Assembly (NCBI RefSeq): GCF_002382885.1
Contig: NZ_NWVL01000032.1
Coordinates: 1 to 64,000, forward strand
Direction: 5' to 3'
Origin: Streptomyces sp. WZ.A104
Lineage (GTDB): Bacteria > Actinomycetota > Actinomycetes > Streptomycetales > Streptomycetaceae
Length of the DNA: 64,000 nt
The notes beneath the pieces are model-generated. The model ran no database searches and was not told the origin of the DNA. It saw only the letters and a list, made by a program, of their open reading frames with translations. Both the position numbers and the translations under genes were made by a program. Of this stretch, positions 24,476 through 33,384 are shown one piece after another. Every line of letters starts with the position of its first letter. Positions within the stretch are counted from its first letter, which is position 1.

Positions 24476-26511
24476 TAAGCGGCCCTCCCGGCTGCGGTGA
24501 CGTCCTTGACGAGCCCGGCGATCGAGTCGGCCCGCAGCTCGTCGAGCGTGACGGCGGTGCCTCCCAGTTCCCGGGCGAGTTCCCCGGCGAGACCGAGGCG
24601 TACGTACCCCGACTCGCAGTCCACGACGACCGAGGCCGTCCCCTCGGAGCGGTGCAGCCGCCCGGCCCGCCCCGCGAGCGCCACGGGCTCGGGCCCGCCG
24701 GTCGCCCGGCCGTCCGTGACGACGACGAGCAGCGGCCGCCGCGCCGGATCGCGCAGCCGCTCCACCCGCAGCACGTCGTGGGCCTTGAGCAGCCCGGCGG
24801 CGAGCGGAGTGCGGCCCCCGGTCGGCAGCGACTCCAGGCGCGAGGCGGCCGCGTCCACGGACGAGGTCGGCGGCAGCGCCACTTCGGCGTCCTTGCCCCG
24901 GAAGGTGACCAGACCGACCTTGTCCCGCCGCTGGTAGGCGTCCAGCAGCAGCGACAGCACGGCCCCCTTGACCGCGCTCATCCGCTGCCGGGCCGCCATC
25001 GACCCGGAGGCGTCAACGACGAACAGCACGAGGTTGCCCTCACGCCCCTCCCGGGTGGCCTGCCGCAGATCGTCCCGGCGCACCACGAGCCCGCGCCCGG
25101 AGCGCCCGCGCGAGCGCTGGTGCGGGGCGGCGGCCTGCACGGTCGCGGCCAGGTGCAACTTGGTCAGCGATCCCTGCGGGCGGCGCGCGCCGGTGGTACG
25201 GCCGTGCTCGGTACGGGCCCGGGAGCGCCGCCCGGCAGCCCCCTCACCGAGCCCCGGCACGCTGAGCATCTTCGTACGGAACGGCTCGGCGGCGGCCACC
25301 GGCTGCTGCTCGGCCCCGGCGGACCGGCCGGGCGCGTCGGGAGCGCTTTCGGGGGCCTGCGACGGCGTGTCGCCGCCTTCGCCGGCCGGAGGAGGAGTGC
25401 GGTCGCCATCGGCCTGGGGCGGCACGCCACCGCCACCGCCACCATCGTCGTTGCCGCCGCCATCGGGATCGTCGTCGGGGTCTCCCGGGTCGCTGTCCTG
25501 CTCACCGGCCTCGTCGAGGGTCTGGTCGAGCTTGTCCTCGTCCAGCCCCGGCGCGTCGAACGGGTTGCGGCGACGCCGGTGGGGGAGCGCCAGCAGGGCG
25601 GCCTGCCGTACGTCGTCGGCGGTGACCTCCTCGCGTCCGGCCCAGGCGGCGAGCGCGGTCGCGGTACGGGCCATCACGATGTCGGCCCGCATCCCGTCGA
25701 CCTCGAACGCGGCGCAGGTGGCGGCGATCTGCCGCAACACGCCGTCACCGAGCACGACGCGGGGCAGCAGGGCGCGCGCGGCGGCGATGCGCTCCCGCAG
25801 GGCGCTTTCCTCCGCGGCCCAGCGCGCGGCGAAGCCCTCGGGGTCGTCGTCGTACGCGAGCCGGCGCCGCACGACCTCCACCCGCTCGTCGGTGTCCCGG
25901 GACGCTGCCACCTCCACGGTGAGCCCGAACCGGTCCAGCAACTGGGGCCGCAGCTCGCCCTCTTCCGGGTTCATCGTCCCGACCAGCAGGAACCGTGCCG
26001 CATGCCGTACGGAGACGCCTTCGCGCTCGACGTACGAGGCACCCATGGCGGCCGCGTCCAGGAGCAGGTCCACCAGGTGGTCGTGGAGCAGGTTGACCTC
26101 GTCGACGTACAGAATCCCGCGATGCGCGTCGGCCAGCAGCCCCGGCTCGAACGCCTTCACGCCCTCCGAGAGCGCCCGCTCGATGTCCAGCGCCCCCACG
26201 AGCCGGTCCTCGGACGCCCCGACGGGCAGCTCGACGGTCCGTGCCGGGCGCGACACGCCGGGGGCGTCCGCGTGCGGCCCATCGGGGCACGCAGGATCGG
26301 GGGCCACCGGATCACAGGAGAACCGGCATCCCGGTACGACGGAGACCTCGGGCATGAGGGCGGCCAGCGCCCGGACGGCGGTGGACTTGGCGGTCCCCTT
26401 CTCGCCCCGCACGAGCACCCCGCCGACGGCCGGACTGACGGCGTTGAGCAACAGCCCGAGCCGCAGGTCGTCCTGCCCGACGATCGCGGTGAAGGGATAC
26501 GGCGTACTCAC
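24475..26511 (-). CDS. Fused magnesium/cobalt chelatase ATPase (ChlI-ChlD type)
   Basis: A 678-residue protein joining an AAA+ chelatase subunit (ChlI/BchI-like, residues 1-340; Walker A GEKGTAKST, Walker B ILYVDEVN, sensor GTMNPEEGELRPQLLDRFG) to a ChlD-like C-terminus: an acidic, Gly/Pro-rich linker (about 345-430), then a von Willebrand A domain with MIDAS motif FVVDASGSM. It probably drives cobalt insertion with a CobN-type subunit, which is not in this window. GTG 26511 overlaps the cobQ stop by 4 bp. Position inside the cobalamin operon supports cobalt rather than magnesium. Confidence 0.92.
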   Translation of the reverse strand: MSTPYPFTAIVGQDDLRLGLLLNAVSPAVGGVLVRGEKGTAKSTAVRALAALMPEVSVVPGCRFSCDPVAPDPACPDGPHADAPGVSRPARTVELPVGASEDRLVGALDIERALSEGVKAFEPGLLADAHRGILYVDEVNLLHDHLVDLLLDAAAMGASYVEREGVSVRHAARFLLVGTMNPEEGELRPQLLDRFGLTVEVAASRDTDERVEVVRRRLAYDDDPEGFAARWAAEESALRERIAAARALLPRVVLGDGVLRQIAATCAAFEVDGMRADIVMARTATALAAWAGREEVTADDVRQAALLALPHRRRRNPFDAPGLDEDKLDQTLDEAGEQDSDPGDPDDDPDGGGNDDGGGGGGVPPQADGDRTPPPAGEGGDTPSQAPESAPDAPGRSAGAEQQPVAAAEPFRTKMLSVPGLGEGAAGRRSRARTEHGRTTGARRPQGSLTKLHLAATVQAAAPHQRSRGRSGRGLVVRRDDLRQATREGREGNLVLFVVDASGSMAARQRMSAVKGAVLSLLLDAYQRRDKVGLVTFRGKDAEVALPPTSSVDAAASRLESLPTGGRTPLAAGLLKAHDVLRVERLRDPARRPLLVVVTDGRATGGPEPVALAGRAGRLHRSEGTASVVVDCESGYVRLGLAGELARELGGTAVTLDELRADSIAGLVKDVTAAGRAA

Positions 26512-28139
26512 TTGGCCTCCTCGTTGACATGCTCTTCAGCTTTGACGTGACCGGTCACTACAAGCCCCTCCGGCGATCGGGGAGCGGGGTCCGCAGCAGC
26601 GCCCCGGCTCTCCGACGACGCACCCGCCCCCGACGGCGGCGCCCCCGGCGGCACGAACGGCAACCCGGCCGGCGCCCCGCCCTCGATGAGCCGCCACAGC
26701 GCATCCGTATCCGCATGCTCCTCCACCAGATCCCCCAGCCGGTCCAACTGCTCCTCCCGCAACACCCCGAAACTCGTGTCCGGCGCAGGGACGAACCGTC
26801 GCCCGGCGGCCCGGGCCACCTCCGCCAGGAACCGCCGCCGGAACGCGTCGCTCTCCAGCGACCCGTGCCAGTGCGTCCCCCACACCGCACCCACCCGGCA
26901 CCCGTCCAGGAACGGCTCCCCGCCCCGCACATCGGCCACCCCGTGGTGGATCTCGTACCCCTCCACCACCTCACCCAGCGCCGAACCCACCGGCCGCGCC
27001 AGCGTCTTGGCCCGGTCGAAGCGGACGGTCACCGGCAGCAGCCCCAGCCCGTCCACAACCCCTGCCCGCGACTCCACCTCGTCCTCGATCCGCTCACCGA
27101 GCACCTGGAACCCGCCGCAGATCCCCAGCACCGGCCGGCCCTCCGCCGCCCGCCGCACCAGCGCGTCCGCGAGACCCCGCTCGCGCAGCCAGGCCAGCGC
27201 CTTCACCGTGCCCCGCGTCCCGGGCACGACCACCAGGTCCGCGTCGGCCAGCTCCTCGGCCCGGTCCACGAACCGCACCACGACGCCCGGTTCGGCGGCC
27301 AGCGCGTCCACGTCCGTGAAGTTCGACATCAACGGCACCGCGCACACCGCGACCCGCAACACGTCCTCACCGTGCGGGGGAGCCACGACCGACTCCCGTA
27401 CCGCACCCCGCAGGGACACCCGCAGGCCGTCCTCCTCGTCGATGCCGAGTCCGTGGGCGTACGGCAGAACTCCGTACGTCCGTCGCCCGGTCAGCCCGTA
27501 CAGCATGTCCAGCCCCGGTTCCAGCAGCGAGACATCGCCCCGGAACTTGTTCACCAGGTAGCCCGCGACCAGCGACTGGTCCTCGGCGCCGAGCAGCGCC
27601 GTCGTCCCGAAGAACGAGGCGAAGACCCCGCCCCGGTCGATGTCCCCGACCACCAGCACGGGGAAGCGGGCCGCCCGCGCGATGCCCATGTTCACGATGT
27701 CGGTCCGGCGGAGGTTGATCTCGGCCGGCGAACCGGCCCCTTCGCAGATCACCGCGTCATAGGCCGACCGCAGCTGCTCCAGGCAGTCCGTGACCGTCCC
27801 GAGCAGCGCCTCCTGGCGCCCCCCGTGGTAGCCCCGGGCGCTCATCTCACCGACCGGCCTGCCCATCAGGACCACCTGGCTGGACCGGTCGCCGCCCGGC
27901 TTCAGCAGCACAGGGTTCATCAGGGCGGTCGGCTCCACCCGGGCCGCCTGCGCCTGCATCGCCTGGGCGCGCCCGATCTCCGCGCCCTCGCGGGTCACGA
28001 AGGAGTTGAGGGACATGTTCTGCGCCTTGAACGGCGCGACCTTCACGCCCCGGCGCACCAGCCAGCGGCAGATGCCCGCCGTGACGACGCTCTTGCCCGC
28101 GTCCGATGTGGTCCCCGCGACCAGCAGCCCACCACTCAT
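26508..28139 (-). CDS. cobQ: Cobyric acid synthase
   Basis: A 543-residue glutamine-dependent amidotransferase that amidates the b, d, e and g side chains of adenosylcobyrinate a,c-diamide. The N-terminal ATP-binding part has LVAGTTSDAGKSVVTAGICR and KVAPFKAQNMSLNSFVT; the class I-like glutaminase has catalytic Cys in PVLGICGGFQVLGERI and His in GTHWHGSLESD. The tail after about residue 490 is Pro/Ala-rich and longer than usual. Start ATG 28139. It follows cbiB with a 40-bp gap. Confidence 0.96.
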   Translation of the reverse strand: MSGGLLVAGTTSDAGKSVVTAGICRWLVRRGVKVAPFKAQNMSLNSFVTREGAEIGRAQAMQAQAARVEPTALMNPVLLKPGGDRSSQVVLMGRPVGEMSARGYHGGRQEALLGTVTDCLEQLRSAYDAVICEGAGSPAEINLRRTDIVNMGIARAARFPVLVVGDIDRGGVFASFFGTTALLGAEDQSLVAGYLVNKFRGDVSLLEPGLDMLYGLTGRRTYGVLPYAHGLGIDEEDGLRVSLRGAVRESVVAPPHGEDVLRVAVCAVPLMSNFTDVDALAAEPGVVVRFVDRAEELADADLVVVPGTRGTVKALAWLRERGLADALVRRAAEGRPVLGICGGFQVLGERIEDEVESRAGVVDGLGLLPVTVRFDRAKTLARPVGSALGEVVEGYEIHHGVADVRGGEPFLDGCRVGAVWGTHWHGSLESDAFRRRFLAEVARAAGRRFVPAPDTSFGVLREEQLDRLGDLVEEHADTDALWRLIEGGAPAGLPFVPPGAPPSGAGASSESRGAAADPAPRSPEGLVVTGHVKAEEHVNEEAK

Positions 28140-28179
28140 GCCCGCTCCCGTTCCCGTATCGCGTTCCGTGCCGGACCGT

Positions 28180-29157
28180 TCATGACCGCCCCCGCTTTCG
28201 TCCCGCAGCCGACCGCCCGGTGGCCCGCCCCGCGACCATCCGCGCCGCCACGCACACACCCAGGGCCAGCGCACTCACCCGGCGCGACAGCCGCACCGCG
28301 CGTTCGATGTCGTCGCCGCGCACGTCCCGGCCGGACTCCCCGTTCAGTACGGGCCGGTGCTCCACGCGCCCCGCGTACGCCAGCGTTCCCCCCAGGCGTA
28401 CGCCGAGCGCCCCCGCGAACGCGGCCTCCACCGGTCCCGCGTTCGGGCTCGGGTGGCGCCCCGCGTCCGCCTTCCAGGCGCGTACGGCCTCGGACGGCCG
28501 CCCGCCCGCCACCACGGCCAGCGCGGCCGTCAGCCGGGCGCCGGGCCACCCAGCGAGGTCGTCCAGGCGAGCCGAGGCCCAGCCGTAACGGCGGTGGCGG
28601 GGCGACTTGTGGCCGACCATCGCGTCGAGCGTGTTCACGGCCCGGAAGCCGACGAGTCCGGGCACCCCGCCGATGGCGCCCCACACGAGCGCGCCGACGA
28701 CGGCGTCCGAGGTGTTCTCGGCCACCGATTCCACGACGGCACGGGCGATCCCAGGCCCGTCCAGGGAGTGCGGGTCGCGTCCGCACAGGTGCGGCAGCCG
28801 TTCCCGGGCCACCTCAAGGTCCCCGGCGGCCAGCGCGCCCCCGATGGCGCGGGCCTCCCGGCCCAGGGACGTACCGCCGACGACCGACCAGGTGGCGGCG
28901 GCGGTCAGCGCGACGGCGAGCGCGGGGCGCTCCCGTACCGCACGGGCGGCCAGCGCGGCGGCCCCCACGGCGCCTCCGGCGCACATGAGGGTGTGCAGCG
29001 CGCCCCGGCCCCGGTCGTCACGCCACAGCAGGGACTCCACCCGCGCGGCGGCCCGGCCGAAGCCGGCGACGGGGTGGCCCCGCCGGGGGTCGCCGAAGAG
29101 CGCGTCGGCGACCATTCCGGCCGTGGCGCCGTACGCGAAGAGGCGATCGGCACGCAC
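28180..29157 (-). CDS. cbiB: Adenosylcobinamide-phosphate synthase CbiB/CobD
   Basis: A 325-residue integral membrane protein that joins aminopropanol (phosphate) to adenosylcobyric acid. Family features: GDPRRGHPVAGFGRAAARVE near the start, VVESVAENTSDAVVGALVWG, and FRAVNTLDAMVGHKSPRHRRYGWASARLDD. GTG 29157 has only a weak Shine-Dalgarno sequence, but a 22-codon leader ORF ends 3 bp upstream, so translation may depend on coupling. First biosynthetic gene of the operon behind the cobalamin riboswitch. Confidence 0.95.
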   Translation of the reverse strand: MRADRLFAYGATAGMVADALFGDPRRGHPVAGFGRAAARVESLLWRDDRGRGALHTLMCAGGAVGAAALAARAVRERPALAVALTAAATWSVVGGTSLGREARAIGGALAAGDLEVARERLPHLCGRDPHSLDGPGIARAVVESVAENTSDAVVGALVWGAIGGVPGLVGFRAVNTLDAMVGHKSPRHRRYGWASARLDDLAGWPGARLTAALAVVAGGRPSEAVRAWKADAGRHPSPNAGPVEAAFAGALGVRLGGTLAYAGRVEHRPVLNGESGRDVRGDDIERAVRLSRRVSALALGVCVAARMVAGRATGRSAAGRKRGRS

Positions 29158-29160
29158 GGC

Positions 29161-29229
29161 TCAGCCCGTCGTGGGTCGGGGCGTTCCGGAGTGAGGGGGC
29201 ACTGGATGCGGCGCACGGCGGCCGGACAT
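29161..29229 (-). CDS. 22-codon leader ORF between B12 riboswitch and cbiB
   Basis: ATG 29229 is preceded by AAGGA with an 8-nt spacing, by far the best ribosome binding site in this leader, and opens a 22-residue frame (MSGRRAPHPVPPHSGTPRPT then TG) whose TGA ends 3 bp before the GTG of cbiB. It sits just downstream of the cobalamin riboswitch, so the ribosome binding site likely controlled by the riboswitch would be that of this ORF, with cbiB translated by coupling. No peptide homology is claimed. Confidence 0.5.
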   Translation of the reverse strand: MSGRRAPHPVPPHSGTPRPTTG

Positions 29230-29274
29230 GGCATAGGTCCTTAACTCAGGGTCCGCGCCCTGGTTCGACGAGAG

Positions 29275-29451
29275 CGGCGACGAGAGTCTCCTGGCTCCCG
29301 GATCCGCAGCTCCCCCGGCCTTCCAGCCCGTGCGCGACGGGCCGTGACATCCGGTGTCCCGACAGGTCGTGACGTCCGGTGTGGGGGAGTGCTCCCCGGT
29401 GACAGTGGCGGGACCGCGCCGGATTCGCACCGGCTTCCTCTGCTGTCGCCG
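29275..29451 (-). ncRNA. Cobalamin (B12) riboswitch
   Basis: On the minus strand the conserved core GAAGCCGGTGCGAATCCGGC, then CGCGGTCCCGCCACTGT, lies at about 29402-29434, and the B12 box AGCCAGGAGACTCTCG at about 29282-29298. The ends CGGCGAC (29445-29451) and GTCGCCG (29275-29281) pair to close stem P1. Binding of adenosylcobalamin should repress the cbiB-cobQ-chelatase-cobO-cobB operon. A short CAGGG/CCCTG hairpin lies between the aptamer and the leader ORF. Confidence 0.95.
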
Positions 29452-29536
29452 TGAATGGCTCCGGCAGTCCACCACGCTGCGAGAACAGCCGTCAACTTGC
29501 TGTTGACCTGCGGAGGCCCGGTGTGCGCAGACGCAC

Positions 29537-29573
29537 ATCGGGCCGGACACACACGAGGTGTGTCCGGCCCGAT
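29537..29573. terminator. Bidirectional hairpin terminator
   Basis: Perfect 16-bp inverted repeat (left arm ATCGGGCCGGACACAC) with 5-nt loop ACGAG, 20 bp beyond the stop of the small membrane protein gene on the minus strand. It should end the phosphate-transporter transcript before the cobalamin riboswitch. Confidence 0.85.
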
Positions 29574-29593
29574 GAGGGGTGCCGTGGGACGCG

Positions 29594-29839
29594 TCAGGCG
29601 ACGATCAGATAGATCCCGTACGAGACCGCCGCCGCGCACGCCGCGAAGCAGGCGTACGCGCTGGTGCGCGCCAGCGCGGCGGTACCGCCGGAGGCGCCGC
29701 TCCCGGAGCCGCTGCCGCCGGTCGGGGCCGACAGCTTGGAGAGGGCGACGATGCCCAGGGTGAAGACGCCGACCAGCGCGACGGTGATCACGAGACTGAC
29801 ACCGAAGACGGAGGCGAGAGCTGCCCAGTCGATTTTCAT
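29594..29839 (-). CDS. Small membrane protein downstream of phosphate transporter
   Basis: An 81-residue protein with two hydrophobic helices (about 8-33 and 55-80) separated by a Gly/Ser linker (APTGGSGSGSGASGG). ATG 29839 lies 12 bp beyond the stop of the phosphate transporter gene, so the two are co-transcribed. The family is uncharacterised; a small accessory subunit of the transporter is a reasonable inference from position. Confidence 0.8.
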   Translation of the reverse strand: MKIDWAALASVFGVSLVITVALVGVFTLGIVALSKLSAPTGGSGSGSGASGGTAALARTSAYACFAACAAAVSYGIYLIVA

Positions 29840-29851
29840 ACGGATCTGTCC

Positions 29852-31120
29852 TTACACCGTGGCCGCGGGGCGGGGCGTGTCGTCGGGTGCCGCGGCCGGG
29901 GCCGGGATGGTGGTCGAGAGGTCGGAGACCGGTGCGCCCGCGGGGGGCGGGGAGACCGCGGCGATGGCGGTGGTGACGACGCCCTGCGGCTCGTTCGCCG
30001 TCGCTTCCTCGGTGTCGTTGACGTTGGTGTGGTCGACCGGCTGGCGGCGCGAGGCCAGCCAGATGGCGAAGGAGCCGCCGACCAGGATGGCCGCGGTGAC
30101 GGCGACACCCCAGGGGCCCTGCTTGGTGAGGAACTCGGCACCCGCTCCGACCAGACCCGCGGCCGGGAGCGTGAGGCCCCAGGCGACGAACATCCGGGTG
30201 GCGGTGGACCAGCGGACCACGCCGCCCTTGCGGCCGAGGCCCGCGCCCATCACGGCACCCGAGCAGGACTGGGTGGTGGAGAGCGAGAAGCCGAGGTGCG
30301 AGGAGGCCAGGATGACGGTCGCCGCGCTGGTCTGGGCGGCGAAGCCCTGCGGCGGCTGGAGGTCGGTCAGGCCCTTGCCCATGGTGCGGATGATGCGCCA
30401 GCCGCCGAGGTAGGTGCCGAGCGCGATGGCGACACCGGCGGAGACGATGACCCACATCGGCGGGTTGGAGCCGGGGGCGAGGACGCCGCCGGTCACCAGG
30501 GCCAGGGTGATGATGCCCATCGTCTTCTGGGCGTCGTTGGTGCCGTGGGCGAGCGAGACGAGACCGGCCGAGGCGATCTGTCCGGCCCGGTAGCCCTTGG
30601 CCGTCGACTTGAGCTGGTTCGGGTCGGTGACGTTCCGGTTGATCCGGTACGTCAGCCGCGTGGCCAGCATCGCCGCGAGACCGGCGACCAGCGGAGCGGC
30701 GATCGCGGGCAGCAGCACCTTGGTGACGACGGTGCCGCCGTTGATCGAGGACCAGCCGGCCGACATGACCGCGGCGCCGATCAGACCGCCGAACAGGGCG
30801 TGGGAGGAGCTGGAGGGCAGGCCGACCAGCCAGGTCAGGAGATTCCACAGGATGGCGCCGACGAGCGCCGCGAAGATGACCTCGGTTCTGATGCCGTCTT
30901 CGTTGACGATCCCGCCGGAGATCGTCTTGGCGACCTCCACCGACAGGAAGGCGCCGATCAGGTTGAGAACGGCGGACATCGCCACCGCTGTCTTGGGCTT
31001 CATCGCGCCGGTCGAGATGGTGGTCGCCATCGCGTTGGCGGTGTCGTGGAAACCGTTCGTGAAATCGAACACGAGAGCTGTTACGACCACAATCGCAAGC
31101 AGCAGCGTGATGTGTTCCAT
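29852..31120 (-). CDS. Low-affinity inorganic phosphate transporter (PitH type)
   Basis: A 422-residue PiT-family permease. Repeated signature motifs are FDFTNGFHDTANAMAT near the N-terminus and SLAHGTNDAQKTMGI in the second half, each within membrane helices, plus GLPSSSSHALFGGLIGA and STTQSCSGAVMGAG. About ten helices are expected; the last 70 residues are a cytoplasmic Pro/Ala-rich tail. It resembles the PitH2 transporter of S. coelicolor. A PHO-box-like direct repeat lies 41 bp upstream of ATG 31120, indicating PhoP control. Confidence 0.94.
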   Translation of the reverse strand: MEHITLLLAIVVVTALVFDFTNGFHDTANAMATTISTGAMKPKTAVAMSAVLNLIGAFLSVEVAKTISGGIVNEDGIRTEVIFAALVGAILWNLLTWLVGLPSSSSHALFGGLIGAAVMSAGWSSINGGTVVTKVLLPAIAAPLVAGLAAMLATRLTYRINRNVTDPNQLKSTAKGYRAGQIASAGLVSLAHGTNDAQKTMGIITLALVTGGVLAPGSNPPMWVIVSAGVAIALGTYLGGWRIIRTMGKGLTDLQPPQGFAAQTSAATVILASSHLGFSLSTTQSCSGAVMGAGLGRKGGVVRWSTATRMFVAWGLTLPAAGLVGAGAEFLTKQGPWGVAVTAAILVGGSFAIWLASRRQPVDHTNVNDTEEATANEPQGVVTTAIAAVSPPPAGAPVSDLSTTIPAPAAAPDDTPRPAATV

Positions 31121-31160
31121 TTACCCAGGCAATCGTTCGGCGTCAGTGGCTCGTGGACCG

Positions 31161-31190
31161 TAGGCAACCTGGGTGAACGGAAGATGAACT
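31161..31190 (-). promoter_or_regulatory. PHO box upstream of the phosphate transporter
   Basis: On the minus strand GTTCATC (31183-31189) and GTTCACC (31172-31178) lie in direct orientation exactly 11 bp apart, followed by a weaker third unit TTGCCTA. This matches the 11-bp direct-repeat structure of Streptomyces PhoP binding sites. Confidence 0.75.
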
Positions 31191-31397
31191 GAGCAGGGCG
31201 CTGTGGTGACCCCAACCAGAGGCGACTGATTCCGCTTGTGTGCGGGAGGGGCGGTGGGAGTCCCCTGGGGCGCCGTCTGGTCTGCCCTTTACCGCTCGTT
31301 GGTGAAGTTTTTGGCGGGCGTTTCCGGCCCCGGAAGAGATCCCGGTCACGTGGGGCACGACGTTCCGGTTTCCGTCTCCCGCCCCTACGCTCGCCCC

Positions 31398-32057
31398 ATG
31401 AGCGAGCAGCAGCCGGAATCCGTCGCCCGGGTCTGGGAGGAGGTGGTCGCGACCGCCCGCCGCAGCGCCGCGGACGGCCTCGTCGTCGGCACCTCGGGCA
31501 ATGTGTCCGCCCGTGCCGGAGACCTGGTCCTGGTGACGCCCAGCGGGGTGCCCTACGACCGGCTCGGCCCCCGTGACACGGTCGGCGTCGACCTCGACGG
31601 CCGCCAGGTCATCGGGGACCTCCGGCCGACCAGCGAACTCCCCCTCCACCTCGCGGTCTACCGCGAGACCGGCGCCGCCGCCGTGGTCCACACCCACGCG
31701 GTGCACGCCACCGCCGTCTCCACGCTGCTGCCCGAGGTGCCGCTCGTGCACTACGCGGCCGCCATCCTCGGCGGTCCCGTCCGCACCGCCGCCTACGCCC
31801 GCTACGGCACCCCGGAGCTGGCCGACGCCATGCTCGCCGCCCTGCGCGACCGCACCGGCTGCCTCCTGGCCAACCACGGCACCGTCACCTACGGCGACAC
31901 CCTCGACCAGGCCTACGAGCGCACCGCCCAGCTGGAGTGGCTGTGCCGGCTCTGGCTCACGGCCGACTCCGTACCGGGCCGCACCCCGGCACTGCTCAGC
32001 GAGGCCCAGCTCGCCGAGGTGACCGAGGCGCTCAGGACCTACGGCCAGCCGGGCTGA
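31398..32057 (+). CDS. Class II aldolase/adducin-family protein
   Basis: A 219-residue zinc-dependent class II aldolase, like L-fuculose-phosphate aldolase. Motifs: GTSGNVSARAGDLVLVTPSG, the Glu in RPTSELPLHLAVYRE, the zinc ligands in VVHTHAVHATAVS, and LLANHGTVTYGDTL with the third His. Such enzymes cleave phosphorylated sugars such as fuculose or ribulose phosphates. TACGCT ends 7 bp before ATG 31398 and there is no Shine-Dalgarno, so the mRNA is probably leaderless. No sugar kinase gene is adjacent. Confidence 0.92.
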   Translation: MSEQQPESVARVWEEVVATARRSAADGLVVGTSGNVSARAGDLVLVTPSGVPYDRLGPRDTVGVDLDGRQVIGDLRPTSELPLHLAVYRETGAAAVVHTHAVHATAVSTLLPEVPLVHYAAAILGGPVRTAAYARYGTPELADAMLAALRDRTGCLLANHGTVTYGDTLDQAYERTAQLEWLCRLWLTADSVPGRTPALLSEAQLAEVTEALRTYGQPG

Positions 32058-32146
32058 TCCGGAGCGCCCGGGCGCGGGAAGGGGCGCGGGCCCCGCACGG
32101 CCCCCGCCCGCTGGCACCCCGCCGTTCGCCCCCCGACACTGGAGCC

Positions 32147-33274
32147 GTGCGCCCGGCAACTGCGACGGCAACGGCCGTCACCACGATCCTCGGCGCCGGT
32201 GCGGCAGCGGTCGCGGCCGGCCGGTACGCCAGCGACGCCGCCCTCAAGGCGGCCCCCGGGCGGTCCCTGCCCGCCGACCGCAGACTCACCGTGCACGCCA
32301 CCGCGGCCGGACAGGTCACCCTCACCCGCTCCTTCTCCGCGCTCCGGCCCGGTACGTACGGGCTGGCAGGCCCCGATGTCCACGCGGTGGTCGGGCCCGT
32401 CGTCGAAGGGGTCTCCTCCGCCGCCGACACCGTCGTGCGCAGGCTGGAGCGGGTCATCCACGGCCTCCTCGAACCGGGCGCGAAGGTCCGGCTCACGACC
32501 GAGCTGTACGACGGGGACCCGGGCAGCGACCTCGGCCTCGACCACCGGGAGGTGGAGATCCCCGGCGAGCTCGGAACGCTGCCTGCCTGGTACGTGCCCG
32601 GCGCACGCCGCACCTGGGTCATCACCGTGCACGGCCTCGGCACCACCCGGGCCCACCCCATGAACCTGATGGGCTTCCTCCACCGGCACCGCTTCCCCGT
32701 GCTCGACCTCGGCTACCGGGGAGACCCCGGAGCCCCCCGCTCCGCCGACGGCCTCAGCCACTTCGGCGCCTCCGAGTGGCGCGACGTCGACGCGGCCCTG
32801 CGCCACGCGTTGCGCTACGGGGCCGCGAACGTGATCCTGCACGGCTGGTCCACCGGCGCGACGATGGCCCTGCTCGCCGCGGTCGAATCCCCGCTCCGCG
32901 ACCGGATCAGCGGCCTCGTCCTCGACTCCCCGGTGCTCGACTGGCCGGTCACCCTGCGCGCCCTGGCCGCGGCCCGCGGCGTCCCGGCCGCTCTGCTGCC
33001 GCTGGCGGTCCACGCCGCCCAGGGCCGGACCGGGATGAGCGGCGCCCCGCTGCTGGACACCTCGGTGCCCGACGCGCTGCGCACCCCGACCCTGATCCTG
33101 CACGGGCCCGACGACTCGATCGCCCCCTGGGGGCCCTCCCGTGAACTCGCCGCCCGCCGTCCGGACCTGGTCAGCCTCCACGCCGTGGCGCGGGCTCCGC
33201 ACGCGGCGATGTGGAACGCGGACCCGGCCCGCTACGAGGAGACCCTGCGCCGCTTCCTCACGCCCCTGATGTGA
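32147..33274 (+). CDS. Alpha/beta-hydrolase, serine peptidase/lipase-like
   Basis: A 375-residue alpha/beta-hydrolase. The first 30 residues include a hydrophobic segment (TTILGAGAAAVAAG), suggesting membrane association. Oxyanion/HG motif is ITVHGLGTTRAHP, nucleophile Ser in ILHGWSTGATMALL, acid in LHGPDDSIAPWG and base His in APHAAMWN. Start taken at GTG 32147, 90 bp after the aldolase gene; a preceding start would include non-native sequence. The substrate is unknown. Confidence 0.88.
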   Translation: MRPATATATAVTTILGAGAAAVAAGRYASDAALKAAPGRSLPADRRLTVHATAAGQVTLTRSFSALRPGTYGLAGPDVHAVVGPVVEGVSSAADTVVRRLERVIHGLLEPGAKVRLTTELYDGDPGSDLGLDHREVEIPGELGTLPAWYVPGARRTWVITVHGLGTTRAHPMNLMGFLHRHRFPVLDLGYRGDPGAPRSADGLSHFGASEWRDVDAALRHALRYGAANVILHGWSTGATMALLAAVESPLRDRISGLVLDSPVLDWPVTLRALAAARGVPAALLPLAVHAAQGRTGMSGAPLLDTSVPDALRTPTLILHGPDDSIAPWGPSRELAARRPDLVSLHAVARAPHAAMWNADPARYEETLRRFLTPLM

Positions 33275-33384
33275 GCCGATGCGGTGATCGGCCCCCCTGC
33301 CGGCGGTACCGGCGAGGCCTTGCGTCTGCCGGTGAAACGCCTTCCGTTTGGGCTTTCGGGCCGTCAGGGGCAAGACTGCTCCCC

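Noticed and set aside
29275..29451. Searched for a tRNA in the GGATTCGCACC-like segment.
   Set aside because: The sequence is the cobalamin riboswitch core; no cloverleaf forms.
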